A DNA stretch of 64,000 nt. It comes from DATAVB01 sp040414495 (GTDB lineage Bacteria; Actinomycetota; Actinomycetes; Mycobacteriales; QHCD01). Made by a program: the position numbers and the translations under genes. This document shows positions 41,868 to 50,891 of the stretch, one piece after another; position 1 is the stretch's first letter; every line of letters starts with the position of its first letter. The stretch lies in the NCBI GenBank assembly GCA_040414495.1, contig JBEDUI010000054.1:1-64000 (forward strand), written 5' to 3'. Below the pieces are notes generated by a model, which made no database searches, was not told the origin of the DNA, and saw only the letters and a program-made list of their open reading frames with translations.

Positions 41868-43607
41868 ATGGAAGAAGCCGTACCGCCGCTTCGCAGCCAG
41901 CGGCTCCGCATGGTCAACCATCAGGGAGACGCACTCCGGATGGGGATGAACTGGACCGAGGAAGATCTCGCCAAACCGCAGGTCCTGGTGGACAGCGCCT
42001 ACGGTATGGGCCATCCAGGGACGTTTCACTTTCGCGAGCTGATCGAGGAAGTCAGCAACGGTGTCTATGAGGCCGGCGGGAAACCGGGAGTTTTTACGGT
42101 CAGCGACATTTGCGACGGCGTAGCCCAGGCCACCGACGGTATGAGCTATTCGCTGATCTCGCGCGACATTATGGCGGCCATGGTCGAAATCCATGCCCTG
42201 GGGCATCCTCACGACGGCATGGTCCTGATCTCCGGCAACGACAAATCGGTCCCCGCGCACCTGCTCGCCATCGCGCGTTGCAACCTGCCGGCCATCCACC
42301 TGCCCGGGGGCACGCAGCTGAACGGACCCGACTACCTCACTTCGAGCGAATTGTGGTCCATGGGGGCCGCCGTCGAGCGCGGCGAAATGCCCCGGCAGGA
42401 TCTGGAGCGCGCGCAGCGGGGCGCCTGCCCGACCTGCGGGGCTTGCCAGTTCATGGGCAGTGCCAGCACCGGACAGGTACTCGCCGAGGCACTGGGACTC
42501 GCGCTGCCCGGATCCGCCCTGATCCCGGCGCCGTTGACCAAGCTCCTGCGGTACGCCCGCGCCACCGGCAAGCAGCTGCTGTCGCTGATCGAGCGGGACA
42601 TCAAGCCGAGCGACATCCTGACCCGGGAAGCGTTCGAGAATGCCATTGTCCTGCATGCCGCCATTGGCGGGTCGACCAACGCGCTGCTCCATCTGCCGCC
42701 GATCGCCCGGGAGGCCGGGATCGAGGTGACCATCGACGACTTCGACCGTATCCACCGGCGGGTCCCGGTGCTGGCCGATCTCAAGACGATCGGCCGATAT
42801 CCGGCCGAATACCTCTGGTATGCCGGCGGTGTCCCAGCCGTCATGCTCGAGCTACGAGATCTGCTGCACCTGGACTGCATCACCGTCACCGGCAAAACGC
42901 TCGGCGATAACCTCGACGAGATCGAGCAGGACCCGTTCTTCTTCGCCGAACGGCGCGGCTACCTGAACAATTACAAGACCAATAAAGAAGAAATCATCCG
43001 GCCCCGCTCGGATCCATTCGCCATGGACGGCGGGGTTGCCGTCCTGTACGGAAATCTTGCCCCCGACGGCGCCATGATCAAAACATTCTCGGTGCCCAAG
43101 GAAATGCACATTCACACCGGCCCTGCTCGCGTTTTCGAGCACGAGGATGATGCCGTACACGCACTGATACGGCGCGAACTGACGCCCGGCGACGTCATGG
43201 TCATCCGGTACGAGGGGCCGCGCGCGAACGGCATGCCCGAGATGTATTTCGCCGCCGCTATTCTCGCCGCCGATCGGGTCCTCAACACCACGACGGCGAT
43301 CGTCACCGATGGTCGCTATTCAGGCGCGATGCGCGGGCCCTGCATCGGGCATGTCGCTCCGGAGGCAATCGACGGCGGCCCCATCGCACTGGTGGCCGAC
43401 CATGACCTCATCGAGATCAACGTGCCCGAACGCCGCCTGGCCATCGTCGGGATTGCCGGTGAGCAGCTCCCAGCCGATCAGGTCGAACAGGTACTGGCCG
43501 AACGCCGCCGTGCCTGGAAAGCCGAGCCGCCGCGTCATCCCAGCGGAATTCTCTCGTTGTATTCGCGGGTCGCCCGCACCGCTTCGGAAGGAGCGTCGAT
43601 CACCTAG
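41868..43607 (+). CDS. IlvD/Edd-family dehydratase (sugar-acid dehydratase-like) with lost Fe-S cysteine
   Basis: 579 residues from ATG at 41868, which has GGAGGGAA seven bases before it; earlier in-frame ATGs at 41808 and 41832 lack a site. Family segments: GGKPGVFTVSDICDGVAQ, VLISGNDKSVPAHL, CPTCGACQFMGSASTGQ, AIGGSTNALLHLP, MDGGVAVLYGNLAPDG, GARANG-like EGPRANGMPEM and TDGRYSGAMRGP. The SNCDK Cys present in IlvD, Edd and sugar-acid dehydratases is Asn here (GNDK), while the later CGAC Cys is kept. So the usual Fe-S cluster is doubtful. Followed 54 bases later by a dehydrogenase gene. Confidence 0.85.
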   Translation: MEEAVPPLRSQRLRMVNHQGDALRMGMNWTEEDLAKPQVLVDSAYGMGHPGTFHFRELIEEVSNGVYEAGGKPGVFTVSDICDGVAQATDGMSYSLISRDIMAAMVEIHALGHPHDGMVLISGNDKSVPAHLLAIARCNLPAIHLPGGTQLNGPDYLTSSELWSMGAAVERGEMPRQDLERAQRGACPTCGACQFMGSASTGQVLAEALGLALPGSALIPAPLTKLLRYARATGKQLLSLIERDIKPSDILTREAFENAIVLHAAIGGSTNALLHLPPIAREAGIEVTIDDFDRIHRRVPVLADLKTIGRYPAEYLWYAGGVPAVMLELRDLLHLDCITVTGKTLGDNLDEIEQDPFFFAERRGYLNNYKTNKEEIIRPRSDPFAMDGGVAVLYGNLAPDGAMIKTFSVPKEMHIHTGPARVFEHEDDAVHALIRRELTPGDVMVIRYEGPRANGMPEMYFAAAILAADRVLNTTTAIVTDGRYSGAMRGPCIGHVAPEAIDGGPIALVADHDLIEINVPERRLAIVGIAGEQLPADQVEQVLAERRRAWKAEPPRHPSGILSLYSRVARTASEGASIT

Positions 43608-43661
43608 GACGAATTACCTAGGGGAGAATGCGGCCATCCTTTCGCGTAAAGGTGATAAGAA

Positions 43662-44683
43662 ATGACCAACACGATGCAGCAAACCGTAGTCATCGCCGAC
43701 TACGATTACGGCGACGTTGATATCGAACGCGCCATTATCGAAGGCGCCGGACTCCGGCTCATTACCGCCCAGTGCAAGACCGAGGACGATGTCATCGAAA
43801 CCGCCAGCGACGCGGACGCGATCATCGCCCAATACGCCACGGTCGGCGCGCGGGCTATCGACGCTCTTACCCGCTGCAAGGTCATCGCGCGGTACGGCAC
43901 CGGCGTCGACATCGTCGACGTGGACGCGGCGACTCGACGCGGAATCCTGGTCACCAACGTGCCCAACGACTGGTGCCAGAACGAGGTCGCCGATCACGCC
44001 ATGGCTCTGCTTCTGGCCGCGGCCAGAAAGATCGCCACTTATGACCGGGCCACCCGCGCGGGAGTCTGGCGATGGCAGTCCGGCGAGCCGATCCACCGGA
44101 TGCAGGGACGGACCCTGGGGCTGCTGTCGTTCGGCGCGATCGCGCAGACGATCGCCATCAGGGCGCACGCATTCGGCGTGCACGTCATCGCACACGACCC
44201 GTACATGGCGCCGGACGACGTGACCGCCCACGGCGCCACCCCGGTGTCATTCGACGAATTGATCGAGCAGTCGGACTACCTGGTGATCCAGGCGCCGCTG
44301 ACCAAGGAGACCCACCACCGCATTGGCGAAGCGGAACTGCGGCGCATGAACCGACGCTGATTCTGATCAACACCGCTCGCGGGCCCATCGTCAGTGACGA
44401 GGCTCTGTACGTGGCGCTCAAGGAAGGCTGGATCGGCGGCGCTGGCCTGGACGACATCGAGGAGGAACCGGCCAAGCAGCGGGACTGGACGCCGCAGAAT
44501 CCGCTCTTCGGTCTGGACAATGTCGTCATTACGCCACATGCGGCCTATTACTCCGAGGAAGCCATTCACACGGTGCGCGATTTCGCGGCGCACGAGGTGG
44601 TACGGGTGCTGACCGGGCAGCCGCCGCAGTCGCCCGTGAACGCGGCCCAACTCGCGATCGTTCAGCCGCGCCACTCGACCTGA
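43662..44683 (+). pseudogene. D-2-hydroxyacid dehydrogenase with a single-base frameshift
   Basis: Two frames together make one full-length D-isomer 2-hydroxyacid dehydrogenase of about 340 residues. Frame one runs from ATG 43662 and holds VIARYGTGVDIVDVDAAT, CQNEVADHAMALLLAAARK, TLGLLSFGAIAQTIAIRAHA and the start of the next conserved region ELRRMN before a stop at 44360. The second frame continues with PTLILINTARGPIVSDEAL, GAGLDDIEEEP and the catalytic-His region VITPHAAYYSEEAI to 44683. One base is missing near 44352-44355. It may be a true mutation or a sequencing error. Substrate unknown; it follows a dehydratase gene. Confidence 0.8.
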
Positions 44684-44813
44684 ATCGAATCTGCAATCCG
44701 CGCTCGGGAATTGTTCGATCCGTCGCGGGAAGTATCACTCCCGAATTGACCGAGCGAGCCGGCGGAGGTCCGGGGTCCTGAGACGGGTCGACGCGGCGGA
44801 ACAGGCGGATCAG

Positions 44814-45623
44814 GTGACATCGCTGTCATTGTCGGGCTCCGAGGTGGCGCACAGCAGGGTTATGGCGGTCGCGGCCCGTGCTGGTCTGTTGGCGCGCGGC
44901 GTTGTCTATCTGCTCATGGGCTGGCTCGCGATCAAGATCGCTATGGGCCAGCGCAGCCGACAGGCCAATCAAAAAGGCGCACTGGCCGATGTGGCCTCGC
45001 ATTCGGGCGGTACGGTGCTGCTGATCGCGCTGGCCGGTGGATTCGCCGCGTACGCATTGTGGCAATTGAGCCAATCCATTTACGGCACCGCCACCGACGG
45101 CCGGAAAACGAGCGCCCGGCTCAGCTCACTGGTGCGTTGTGTGGGTTACGCGGGACTGTGTGCCACCGCGATCAGCGTCCTCACCGGGTCGTCCAACACC
45201 GGGCAGGATCAGCAGCAGGCCGGCCTCACCGCGCGCCTGATGCACCACACCGGAGGGCGTTGGTTGGTCGGCGTCATCGGCTGTGTCGTGGTCATTGTCG
45301 GGGCCACGATGATGGCCGACGGTCTACGTAGGACATTCGTCAAAGAGCTGCGGATCGCACGGATGGAGGCCACGACCCGGCGAATTGTGGTGGCGGTCGG
45401 GGCCATCGGCTCCACCGCCCGCGGAGTTGTCGTCACCCTCGCGGGCGTCCTGGTCGTGGACGCCGCCGCAACCGCGGACCCGGCGAAATCCACCGGGCTC
45501 GATGGCGCGCTTCGTACGCTGTCCCACCAAACCTACGGACCGTGGTTGCTGGGCAGCGCGGCGCTCGGTTTGATCGCCTTCGGCATTTACGGCCTCGCTT
45601 CGACAAAATGGACGAAGGTGTGA
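44814..45623 (+). CDS. DUF1206 membrane protein
   Basis: 269 residues from GTG at 44814. Three repeats of a two-helix unit, each beginning with a Gly-rich arginine region (RAGLLARGVVYLLMGWLAIK; RCVGYAGLCATAI; GSTARGVVVTLAGVLVV), as in the DUF1206 family. Six helices in total. Function unknown; common in actinobacteria. No coupled neighbour: it precedes the GAF-ANTAR pair by 105 bases. Confidence 0.88.
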   Translation: MTSLSLSGSEVAHSRVMAVAARAGLLARGVVYLLMGWLAIKIAMGQRSRQANQKGALADVASHSGGTVLLIALAGGFAAYALWQLSQSIYGTATDGRKTSARLSSLVRCVGYAGLCATAISVLTGSSNTGQDQQQAGLTARLMHHTGGRWLVGVIGCVVVIVGATMMADGLRRTFVKELRIARMEATTRRIVVAVGAIGSTARGVVVTLAGVLVVDAAATADPAKSTGLDGALRTLSHQTYGPWLLGSAALGLIAFGIYGLASTKWTKV

Positions 45624-45728
45624 AATACCACTGCGGGTTATCTCCAGTCGCTTCGCCCAGCCCGCGCGGCCAGAGCGCGGAGACCTTGATGATCGACTAC
45701 CGTTCATCCGCTGTGGGGGGAACCACAG

Positions 45729-46445
45729 GTGACTGACGAGGACCGGCTGCACAGCTTATGGCGCATAGTGCTCGTCGCCGGCCAACGGCCGAGCGAGGAC
45801 GGTTGGGCGGCCGCGGTCGCTCGCGGATGCGCAGCGGTTTTGCCGAGCATCGACAGTGTGGCGATCACCCTGCGAACCCGTACCGCCGGCCCCGAGGAGC
45901 TGTTCGGCGCCAGCGACCCGTGGGCAGCGCGCCTGGACGAAGCCCAATTCACGATGGGCGAAGGCCCCGGCGCGGATGCCCACCGCCTGGGCAGCCCGGT
46001 CTTCGTGCCCGACCTCGTCGGGGACAGCGCCCGCTGGCCAGCTTTCAGCGATGCCGCGCTGAGCGACGGAGCGGCCGCGATTTTCGCGTTCCCGCTCCAC
46101 ACCGGCGCCATCAAACTGGGAACGCTAACGCTTTACCGGTGCCGGACCGGTGGCCTGCCCCGACCCGAATCGGCCGACGCCGCCGTGCTGGCCGATTACG
46201 TGACCCACGCCGTTCTGGCCGACATGGCGCTGGTCCAGCTTGCTGGAGGACAGTGGGCACCGCCGAACGAGTCCTATCACCAGGTCAGCATCGCCACCGG
46301 GATGCTGGCCGCACGACTGCACATCACTTTGCCGCAGGCGTTCGCCCGGTTGCAGGCGCGCGCGTTCGCGGAGGGACGATCGCTTCGACAGGTCGCCGAC
46401 GACGTCGTCGCCTGGCGTACCGAATTGAGTCAGTGGACGGAGTAA
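45729..46445 (+). CDS. GAF-ANTAR regulator 1
   Basis: 238 residues from GTG at 45729. N-terminal GAF domain (about 10-165, with TLRTRTAGPEELFGASD and FPLHTGAIKLGTLTLYR), C-terminal ANTAR domain (SIATGMLAARLHITLPQAFARLQARAFAEG). ANTAR proteins bind two-loop RNA hairpins and cause antitermination; no such RNA hairpin pair was identified nearby. Four bases before the next ANTAR gene, so they are an operon. Confidence 0.9.
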   Translation: MTDEDRLHSLWRIVLVAGQRPSEDGWAAAVARGCAAVLPSIDSVAITLRTRTAGPEELFGASDPWAARLDEAQFTMGEGPGADAHRLGSPVFVPDLVGDSARWPAFSDAALSDGAAAIFAFPLHTGAIKLGTLTLYRCRTGGLPRPESADAAVLADYVTHAVLADMALVQLAGGQWAPPNESYHQVSIATGMLAARLHITLPQAFARLQARAFAEGRSLRQVADDVVAWRTELSQWTE

Positions 46446-46449
46446 TCCC

Positions 46450-47187
46450 GTGAGCACATCCGCGGCACGCAGCACCCTCGCCGAGACGCTCTCGGATATC
46501 ACAACCGGGCTCGTCGTCGACCCCTCCGATACGTTCGGCTCCCTGTCCGCGGTCGTAGCCGCCTCCACCGAGTTGCTGCCCGCCGTGGCCGCGGGAATCC
46601 TGATCGCCGACCCGCGTGGTGGCGTCACCGTCCTGATCGCGTCCAACGAAACCGCGCAGTTCATCGAGATGCTGCAGGCGCAGTACGAGCAGGGACCTTG
46701 TCTGGACTGCGTCACCAGCGGCCAGCTGGTCCGCTCGGACGACCTGACCCAGGAGGATCGCTGGCCCGATCTGGCCCAAGCCGCCCGCGATGCCGGCTAC
46801 ACGGCGGTCGACGCAATACCGCTGCGACTCGGGCGGAACACCCTCGGCGGCCTGAACCTCTTTTACAGCAATGACACCCAGGCGAGCGACGACGATCTCC
46901 TCATCGGCAAAACCCTCGCCGACCTGACCGTTCTCGCCCTGACCCAGGACATCCCGACCCATCGGGAGGCGCTGTTCACCAGAGCCACGCTGAACGCCCT
47001 CAACGACCGCGTACTCGTGGGCCACGCCATCGGCATGATCGCCGGAACGCTGAACCTCACCCCCGACGCGGCCCGGCTGCGTCTGCAACACCATGCCAAC
47101 GCCACCCAGATCCCGCTCCCCCGGCTCGCGGCCGCCATCACCGACCGGCGACTGGCCCCCGGCGAGCTGGCGACTCCATCGCATTGA
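46450..47187 (+). CDS. GAF-ANTAR regulator 2
   Basis: 245 residues from GTG at 46450. GAF domain (GILIADPRGGVTVLIASNE, YEQGPCLDCVTSGQLVRSDDL, a layout known from sigma-B-type GAF sensors) and ANTAR domain (LVGHAIGMIAGTLNLTPDAARLRLQHHANA). A paralogue of the gene before it. The pair may form heterodimers; their RNA targets are not evident here. Confidence 0.9.
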   Translation: MSTSAARSTLAETLSDITTGLVVDPSDTFGSLSAVVAASTELLPAVAAGILIADPRGGVTVLIASNETAQFIEMLQAQYEQGPCLDCVTSGQLVRSDDLTQEDRWPDLAQAARDAGYTAVDAIPLRLGRNTLGGLNLFYSNDTQASDDDLLIGKTLADLTVLALTQDIPTHREALFTRATLNALNDRVLVGHAIGMIAGTLNLTPDAARLRLQHHANATQIPLPRLAAAITDRRLAPGELATPSH

Positions 47188-47220
47188 GTCGTCCAGCCCG
47201 CCCGGGTGCAACTGCCCCAG

Positions 47221-47931
47221 CTAACCGACGGAAATGTCGTCCGAACGTCCGGCCTCGATGCGCGGCCATTGCGCGATCGGCCGACCGCCTGCCCGTACGA
47301 AGCCGTCAAACTCCTGGGGCCAACCATCCGGAGAGTCCTCCCACGGCTCCTGCCGTCCGTACACCGTGAGGTCCATCAACGCGTAGTTGTTGTCCATCGC
47401 CTCAACGCCACGACCGGTCGTCCAGTAGGTCTCAAAGACCCGGTCGCCGTCGCGTATATAGCTGGCCAACACGAACGGCGCGCGCCCGGCGATCAAGGTG
47501 TCGCGAGAGTCGCGGGCCGAATACCACGGAATATCCCAGCCCATGAAATCCCGGTATTTAACGCTTTCGGCGTACGGGCCCTGACACAGCACGGCGTACG
47601 TGATGTCCCGCGAGTGCAGGTACGCCAGCTCCATGACCTGGGTCGTGATCCACGTACAGCCCTCGCATTGCCCGGCGGCGGGCTGCCCGTCGTGCCACAT
47701 GAAGTAGTACGCGAGCAACTGCTGGCGGCCTTCGAACGCATCAAGCAGGGTGATCGGCCCGTTCGGCCCGATCAACGGGGTGCTCGCGTCCACCTCGACC
47801 ATCGGCAGCCGGCGCCGGGCCGCGGCGATCGCGCTGCCTTCGCGGGTGTGTGCCTTTTCCCTGATCCGCAGTTTGTCCAGTTCGGCTTGGTACGTGGCCC
47901 GGTCAACGATCGTGGGCAGTGGGTGAGTCAT
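47221..47931 (-). CDS. DUF899 thioredoxin-like protein
   Basis: 236 residues from ATG at 47931. Typical DUF899 segments: LPMVEVDASTPLIGPNGPITLLDAFEG, AYYFMWHDGQPAAGQCEGCTWI with the CxxC pair, PWYSARDSRDTL and FVLASYIRDGDRVFETYWTTGRG. Thioredoxin-like fold, function unknown. It lies 80 bases downstream of the sigma factor gene; such genes are frequent next to ECF42-type sigma factors, so it may be a target of it. Confidence 0.88.
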   Translation of the reverse strand: MTHPLPTIVDRATYQAELDKLRIREKAHTREGSAIAAARRRLPMVEVDASTPLIGPNGPITLLDAFEGRQQLLAYYFMWHDGQPAAGQCEGCTWITTQVMELAYLHSRDITYAVLCQGPYAESVKYRDFMGWDIPWYSARDSRDTLIAGRAPFVLASYIRDGDRVFETYWTTGRGVEAMDNNYALMDLTVYGRQEPWEDSPDGWPQEFDGFVRAGGRPIAQWPRIEAGRSDDISVG

Positions 47932-48011
47932 GACTAATTCCCTTCTCGTGTTCTCGATTTCGCCCCACTGACGAAGGCCGCGACGCGACATCGACATCGC
48001 GCCGAAAAAAG

Positions 48012-49238
48012 TTAGAGTTCCCCGATCCGCCCGGTCAGATAACGTCGTTCGGCCTCGGTCGGCGCCAACCCGAGCGCCTGCTCGTACGCCGCTCTTGCCT
48101 CGTCCTTGCGGCCGTCCCGTCTGAGCAGATCGGCCCGGGTCGCGTACAGCAGGTGATATTTCTCGAGCCGACCGGACTCGACCAGCCCATCCACCAGCGC
48201 GAGGCCGGCCGGAATACTCTCCGCCATCGCCACCGCGACGGCGCGATTGAGCTCGACCACCGGCGAGGGCGCCAGCCGCAGCAACTCGTTGTAGAGCCGG
48301 GCTATCTGAGGCCAGTCCGTATTCCCGACGTCGGCCGCGGTGTCGTGGCAGGCTGCGATCGCGGCCTGCACCTGGTACGGACCGCCGCGGCGCATGCTGA
48401 TCGCGTCGTCCAACACCGCGACGCCTTCGTCGATCAACCCGCGATCCCACTGGGCTCGGTCCTGATGTTCCAGGGGCACTAACACGCCATCATCGGTACG
48501 GGTGGCCCGCCGCGCCTCGTTGAGCAACATCAACGCCAGCAGTCCGCGTGGCTCGGGTTCGGTCGGCATCAGCCGGGTCAGCACTCGGGCCAGGTGGATC
48601 GCCTCGGCCGCCAGGGCACGCGTCTCGTCGTGCTCGTCGTAGCCCTCGTTGAAGATCAGGTAGAGCACCGCGAGTACCGCCGCCAGCCGCTGCGGCAGCA
48701 GTTCGGCGGGCGGGACCCGGTACGGAATTCCGGCCTCGGAAATCTTGCGTTTGGCCCGGACCAGGCGTTGCGCCATCGCCGATTCGGCGGTCAGGAACGC
48801 CCGGGCGATTTCGCCGGTGCTCAGTCCGGTCAGCGTGCGCAACGTCAGGGCGACCCGGGCCTCGAACGGCAATGCCGGATGGCAGCAGGTGAAGATCAGG
48901 CGCAGGCGTTCGTCCGGGATCTCCTCGATCGATGGCTCTTCTCGGACAAATACGGCGAGTTGCCGCAGTTTCGCCCGGCCGGTGGCGTCGCGACGCAGGC
49001 GGTCGGTCGCCCGGTTGCGCGCGGTGGTGGTGAGCCACGCACCCGGATTGTTCGGAATGCCGTCGCGCCGCCACGTCGCCAACGCCGCCGCGAACGCATC
49101 CTGCGCGCAATCCTCGGCCAAATCCCAGTCCCCGGTCAGTCCGATCAGCGTCGCGACGACCTGACCCCAGGCATCCCGATATGCCGCGTCGACCGCGGTG
49201 CGTACGGCGTCATCGGACGCCCGCATTCCCACCGTCAT
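48012..49238 (-). CDS. ECF sigma factor with C-terminal TPR-like DUF6596 extension (ECF42-type)
   Basis: 408 residues from ATG at 49238, overlapping the YCII stop by 4 bases. Sigma regions 2 and 4 fill about 1-175 (GDWDLAEDCAQDAFAAALATW; LTLRTLTGLSTGEIARAFLT). Then the DUF6596 part (VLYLIFNEGYDEHDET; ELNRAVAVAMAESIPAGL) with TPR-like helices at the end. ECF42 factors are co-encoded with YCII/DGPF proteins, as here, and have no anti-sigma factor; the extension is thought to control activity. Confidence 0.9.
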   Translation of the reverse strand: MTVGMRASDDAVRTAVDAAYRDAWGQVVATLIGLTGDWDLAEDCAQDAFAAALATWRRDGIPNNPGAWLTTTARNRATDRLRRDATGRAKLRQLAVFVREEPSIEEIPDERLRLIFTCCHPALPFEARVALTLRTLTGLSTGEIARAFLTAESAMAQRLVRAKRKISEAGIPYRVPPAELLPQRLAAVLAVLYLIFNEGYDEHDETRALAAEAIHLARVLTRLMPTEPEPRGLLALMLLNEARRATRTDDGVLVPLEHQDRAQWDRGLIDEGVAVLDDAISMRRGGPYQVQAAIAACHDTAADVGNTDWPQIARLYNELLRLAPSPVVELNRAVAVAMAESIPAGLALVDGLVESGRLEKYHLLYATRADLLRRDGRKDEARAAYEQALGLAPTEAERRYLTGRIGEL

Positions 49239-49570
49239 TCCCACAGTGGACGGATCTCGACACCGCCCCATTGCGCGTACGGATGGCCGGCGGCGATCAC
49301 AATCGCCTCGTCGAGGTCGGCGCAGTCGATGACGACAATGCCGCCGACGAAGTCCTTCGTCTCGGCGTACGGTCCGTCCGAGACGAGCGTCTCCCCCTTG
49401 CGCACCCGCACCGACGTGGCATCGGCGATCGGCCGCAACCGCGCGCCGTACAGCCTGCCGCCCCGCCGGTCCAGATCCGCCAGCCACGCCTGGTGCACAG
49501 GATCGGCGTCCAGTTCCTCGTTGCTCGGAGACTTGGACTCGTCGTCGCAGATCAGCAGCACATACTTCAT
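49235..49570 (-). CDS. YCII/DGPF-family protein
   Basis: 111 residues from ATG at 49570 (MKYVLLICDDESKSPSNEE). The YCII/DGPF motif is VSDGPYAETKDFVGGIVVIDCADLDEAI. Small dimeric protein of unknown function, regularly the target and partner of ECF42 sigma factors. First gene of a three-gene operon: YCII, sigma factor, DUF899. Confidence 0.9.
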   Translation of the reverse strand: MKYVLLICDDESKSPSNEELDADPVHQAWLADLDRRGGRLYGARLRPIADATSVRVRKGETLVSDGPYAETKDFVGGIVVIDCADLDEAIVIAAGHPYAQWGGVEIRPLWE

Positions 49571-49643
49571 ACGCCAGAGTCTGACACTCGAGTCCGACAA
49601 CGGCTGCCGCACCGCCGTCGGCGCCAGCCGTCAGATTTCTCCC

Positions 49644-49879
49644 ATGGTCGAAGCCCGTAGCACGCAGCTGATCCAGGCGAGCCCGGACCAGATCCTCGAA
49701 TTCGTGATGGACATCGAGCAATACGCGCGGATCGACGCGAAAATCCGGCCGGTGCCGTGGAGTCGGCGCAACGAAATGTCACCGAATTCGGCCCGTTGTT
49801 GCGTCGCCGGCTACCCGGAGAAGTGGACGAGGAGCTCTTACTGGCCAAACGCGAACTGGAGAATTCGACTGCGCAGTAA
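49644..49879 (+). pseudogene. SRPBCC-family remnant with internal deletion
   Basis: The first frame from ATG 49644 has a good SRPBCC start (STQLIQASPDQILEFVMDIEQYARIDAKI). After about residue 42 it becomes nonsense. Another frame then gives the normal C-terminus NVTEFGPLLRRRLPGEVDEE ... LLLAKRELENSTAQ and stops at 49877-49879. The middle of a roughly 145-residue protein is missing, and the two parts are out of frame, so the gene is dead. Confidence 0.7.
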
Positions 49880-50043
49880 GGGTTTCAGCGGGGCCCGGCT
49901 CTCACATTTGTTGACTCTGTCCACAAGGGACGATCAGTGGTCGGATAGGCGTTCGATACCGCCTTGCCTGTGCGTTGCAGACCTGCGGTAGGTACAGTCC
50001 CACCAGCGGCGACGACGCCGGTGGCTGCGGACTGGAGTCGTTC

Positions 50044-50874
50044 ATGACCGAACATCCCTTGACACTGATGGCCGTACATGCACATCCCGACGACGAGGCC
50101 AGCAGCACCGGCGGACTGTTGGCCCGCTGCGCCGCTGAGGGAATTCGTACGGTGCTGGTCACCTGCACCGACGGGCAGTGCGGTGACGGCCCAGGCGGGG
50201 TCAAGCCCGGTGCACCCGGCCACGATCCCGACGCGGTCGCTGCCATTCGTCGGACGGAACTCGAACGCAGCTGCTCGATTCTGGGTGTCGATCACCTTGA
50301 GCTACTGGGTTACGTCGACTCCGGGATGATGGGCTGGTCGACGAACGAGGCGCACGGTTCGTTCTGGAGTACGCCGGTCCAGGACGCGGCCAGGCGGTTG
50401 GCCACGATCATGCGTCAGTACGAGCCAGATGTCGTGGTCACCTACGACGAGAACGGTTTCTACGGACACCCGGACCATATCCAGGCGCACCGAATCACGA
50501 TGGCCGCCGCGGATCTCCTCATCGACACCGGCGTCCCGGCGAAGCTCTACTGGAGCACGCTGCCGCAGACAACCATGGCCGAATTCGCGGAAGCTGTGCG
50601 TGCGGCCGGCGGCGACTGGGACGAGCCAAGCCCAGATGACCCGGTGATCGGCCTACCCGACGCGGACATCAGCAGCTGGATCGACATCCGAAAGTTCACT
50701 GAGCAGAAGTTTCATGCCCTCGCCGCGCACGCCAGCCAGCTCGACAACGCGTTCTTCCTCGGGCTCGGACAGGAAAGGTTCCGCGAGCTGTTCGGTACCG
50801 AGACGTTCGTGCGCGCCCGTGATACGACCGGCGCCCAGCTGCCGGAGGATGATCTGTTCGCCGGTCTACGGTGA
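50044..50874 (+). CDS. PIG-L/LmbE-family deacetylase (mycothiol-pathway type)
   Basis: 276 residues from ATG at 50044 (AHPDDEASSTGG at 14-25 carries the Zn ligands His and Asp-Asp). Other features: VVTYDENGFYGHPDHIQAHRITM with the third His, and AAHASQLDNAFFLGL. The family includes MshB and mycothiol S-conjugate amidase Mca; overall style (length and C-terminal region) is closest to Mca-like proteins, which detoxify thiol conjugates. Specific function not certain. Confidence 0.85.
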   Translation: MTEHPLTLMAVHAHPDDEASSTGGLLARCAAEGIRTVLVTCTDGQCGDGPGGVKPGAPGHDPDAVAAIRRTELERSCSILGVDHLELLGYVDSGMMGWSTNEAHGSFWSTPVQDAARRLATIMRQYEPDVVVTYDENGFYGHPDHIQAHRITMAAADLLIDTGVPAKLYWSTLPQTTMAEFAEAVRAAGGDWDEPSPDDPVIGLPDADISSWIDIRKFTEQKFHALAAHASQLDNAFFLGLGQERFRELFGTETFVRARDTTGAQLPEDDLFAGLR

Positions 50875-50891
50875 ACGCTGGGCGGGTCAGG

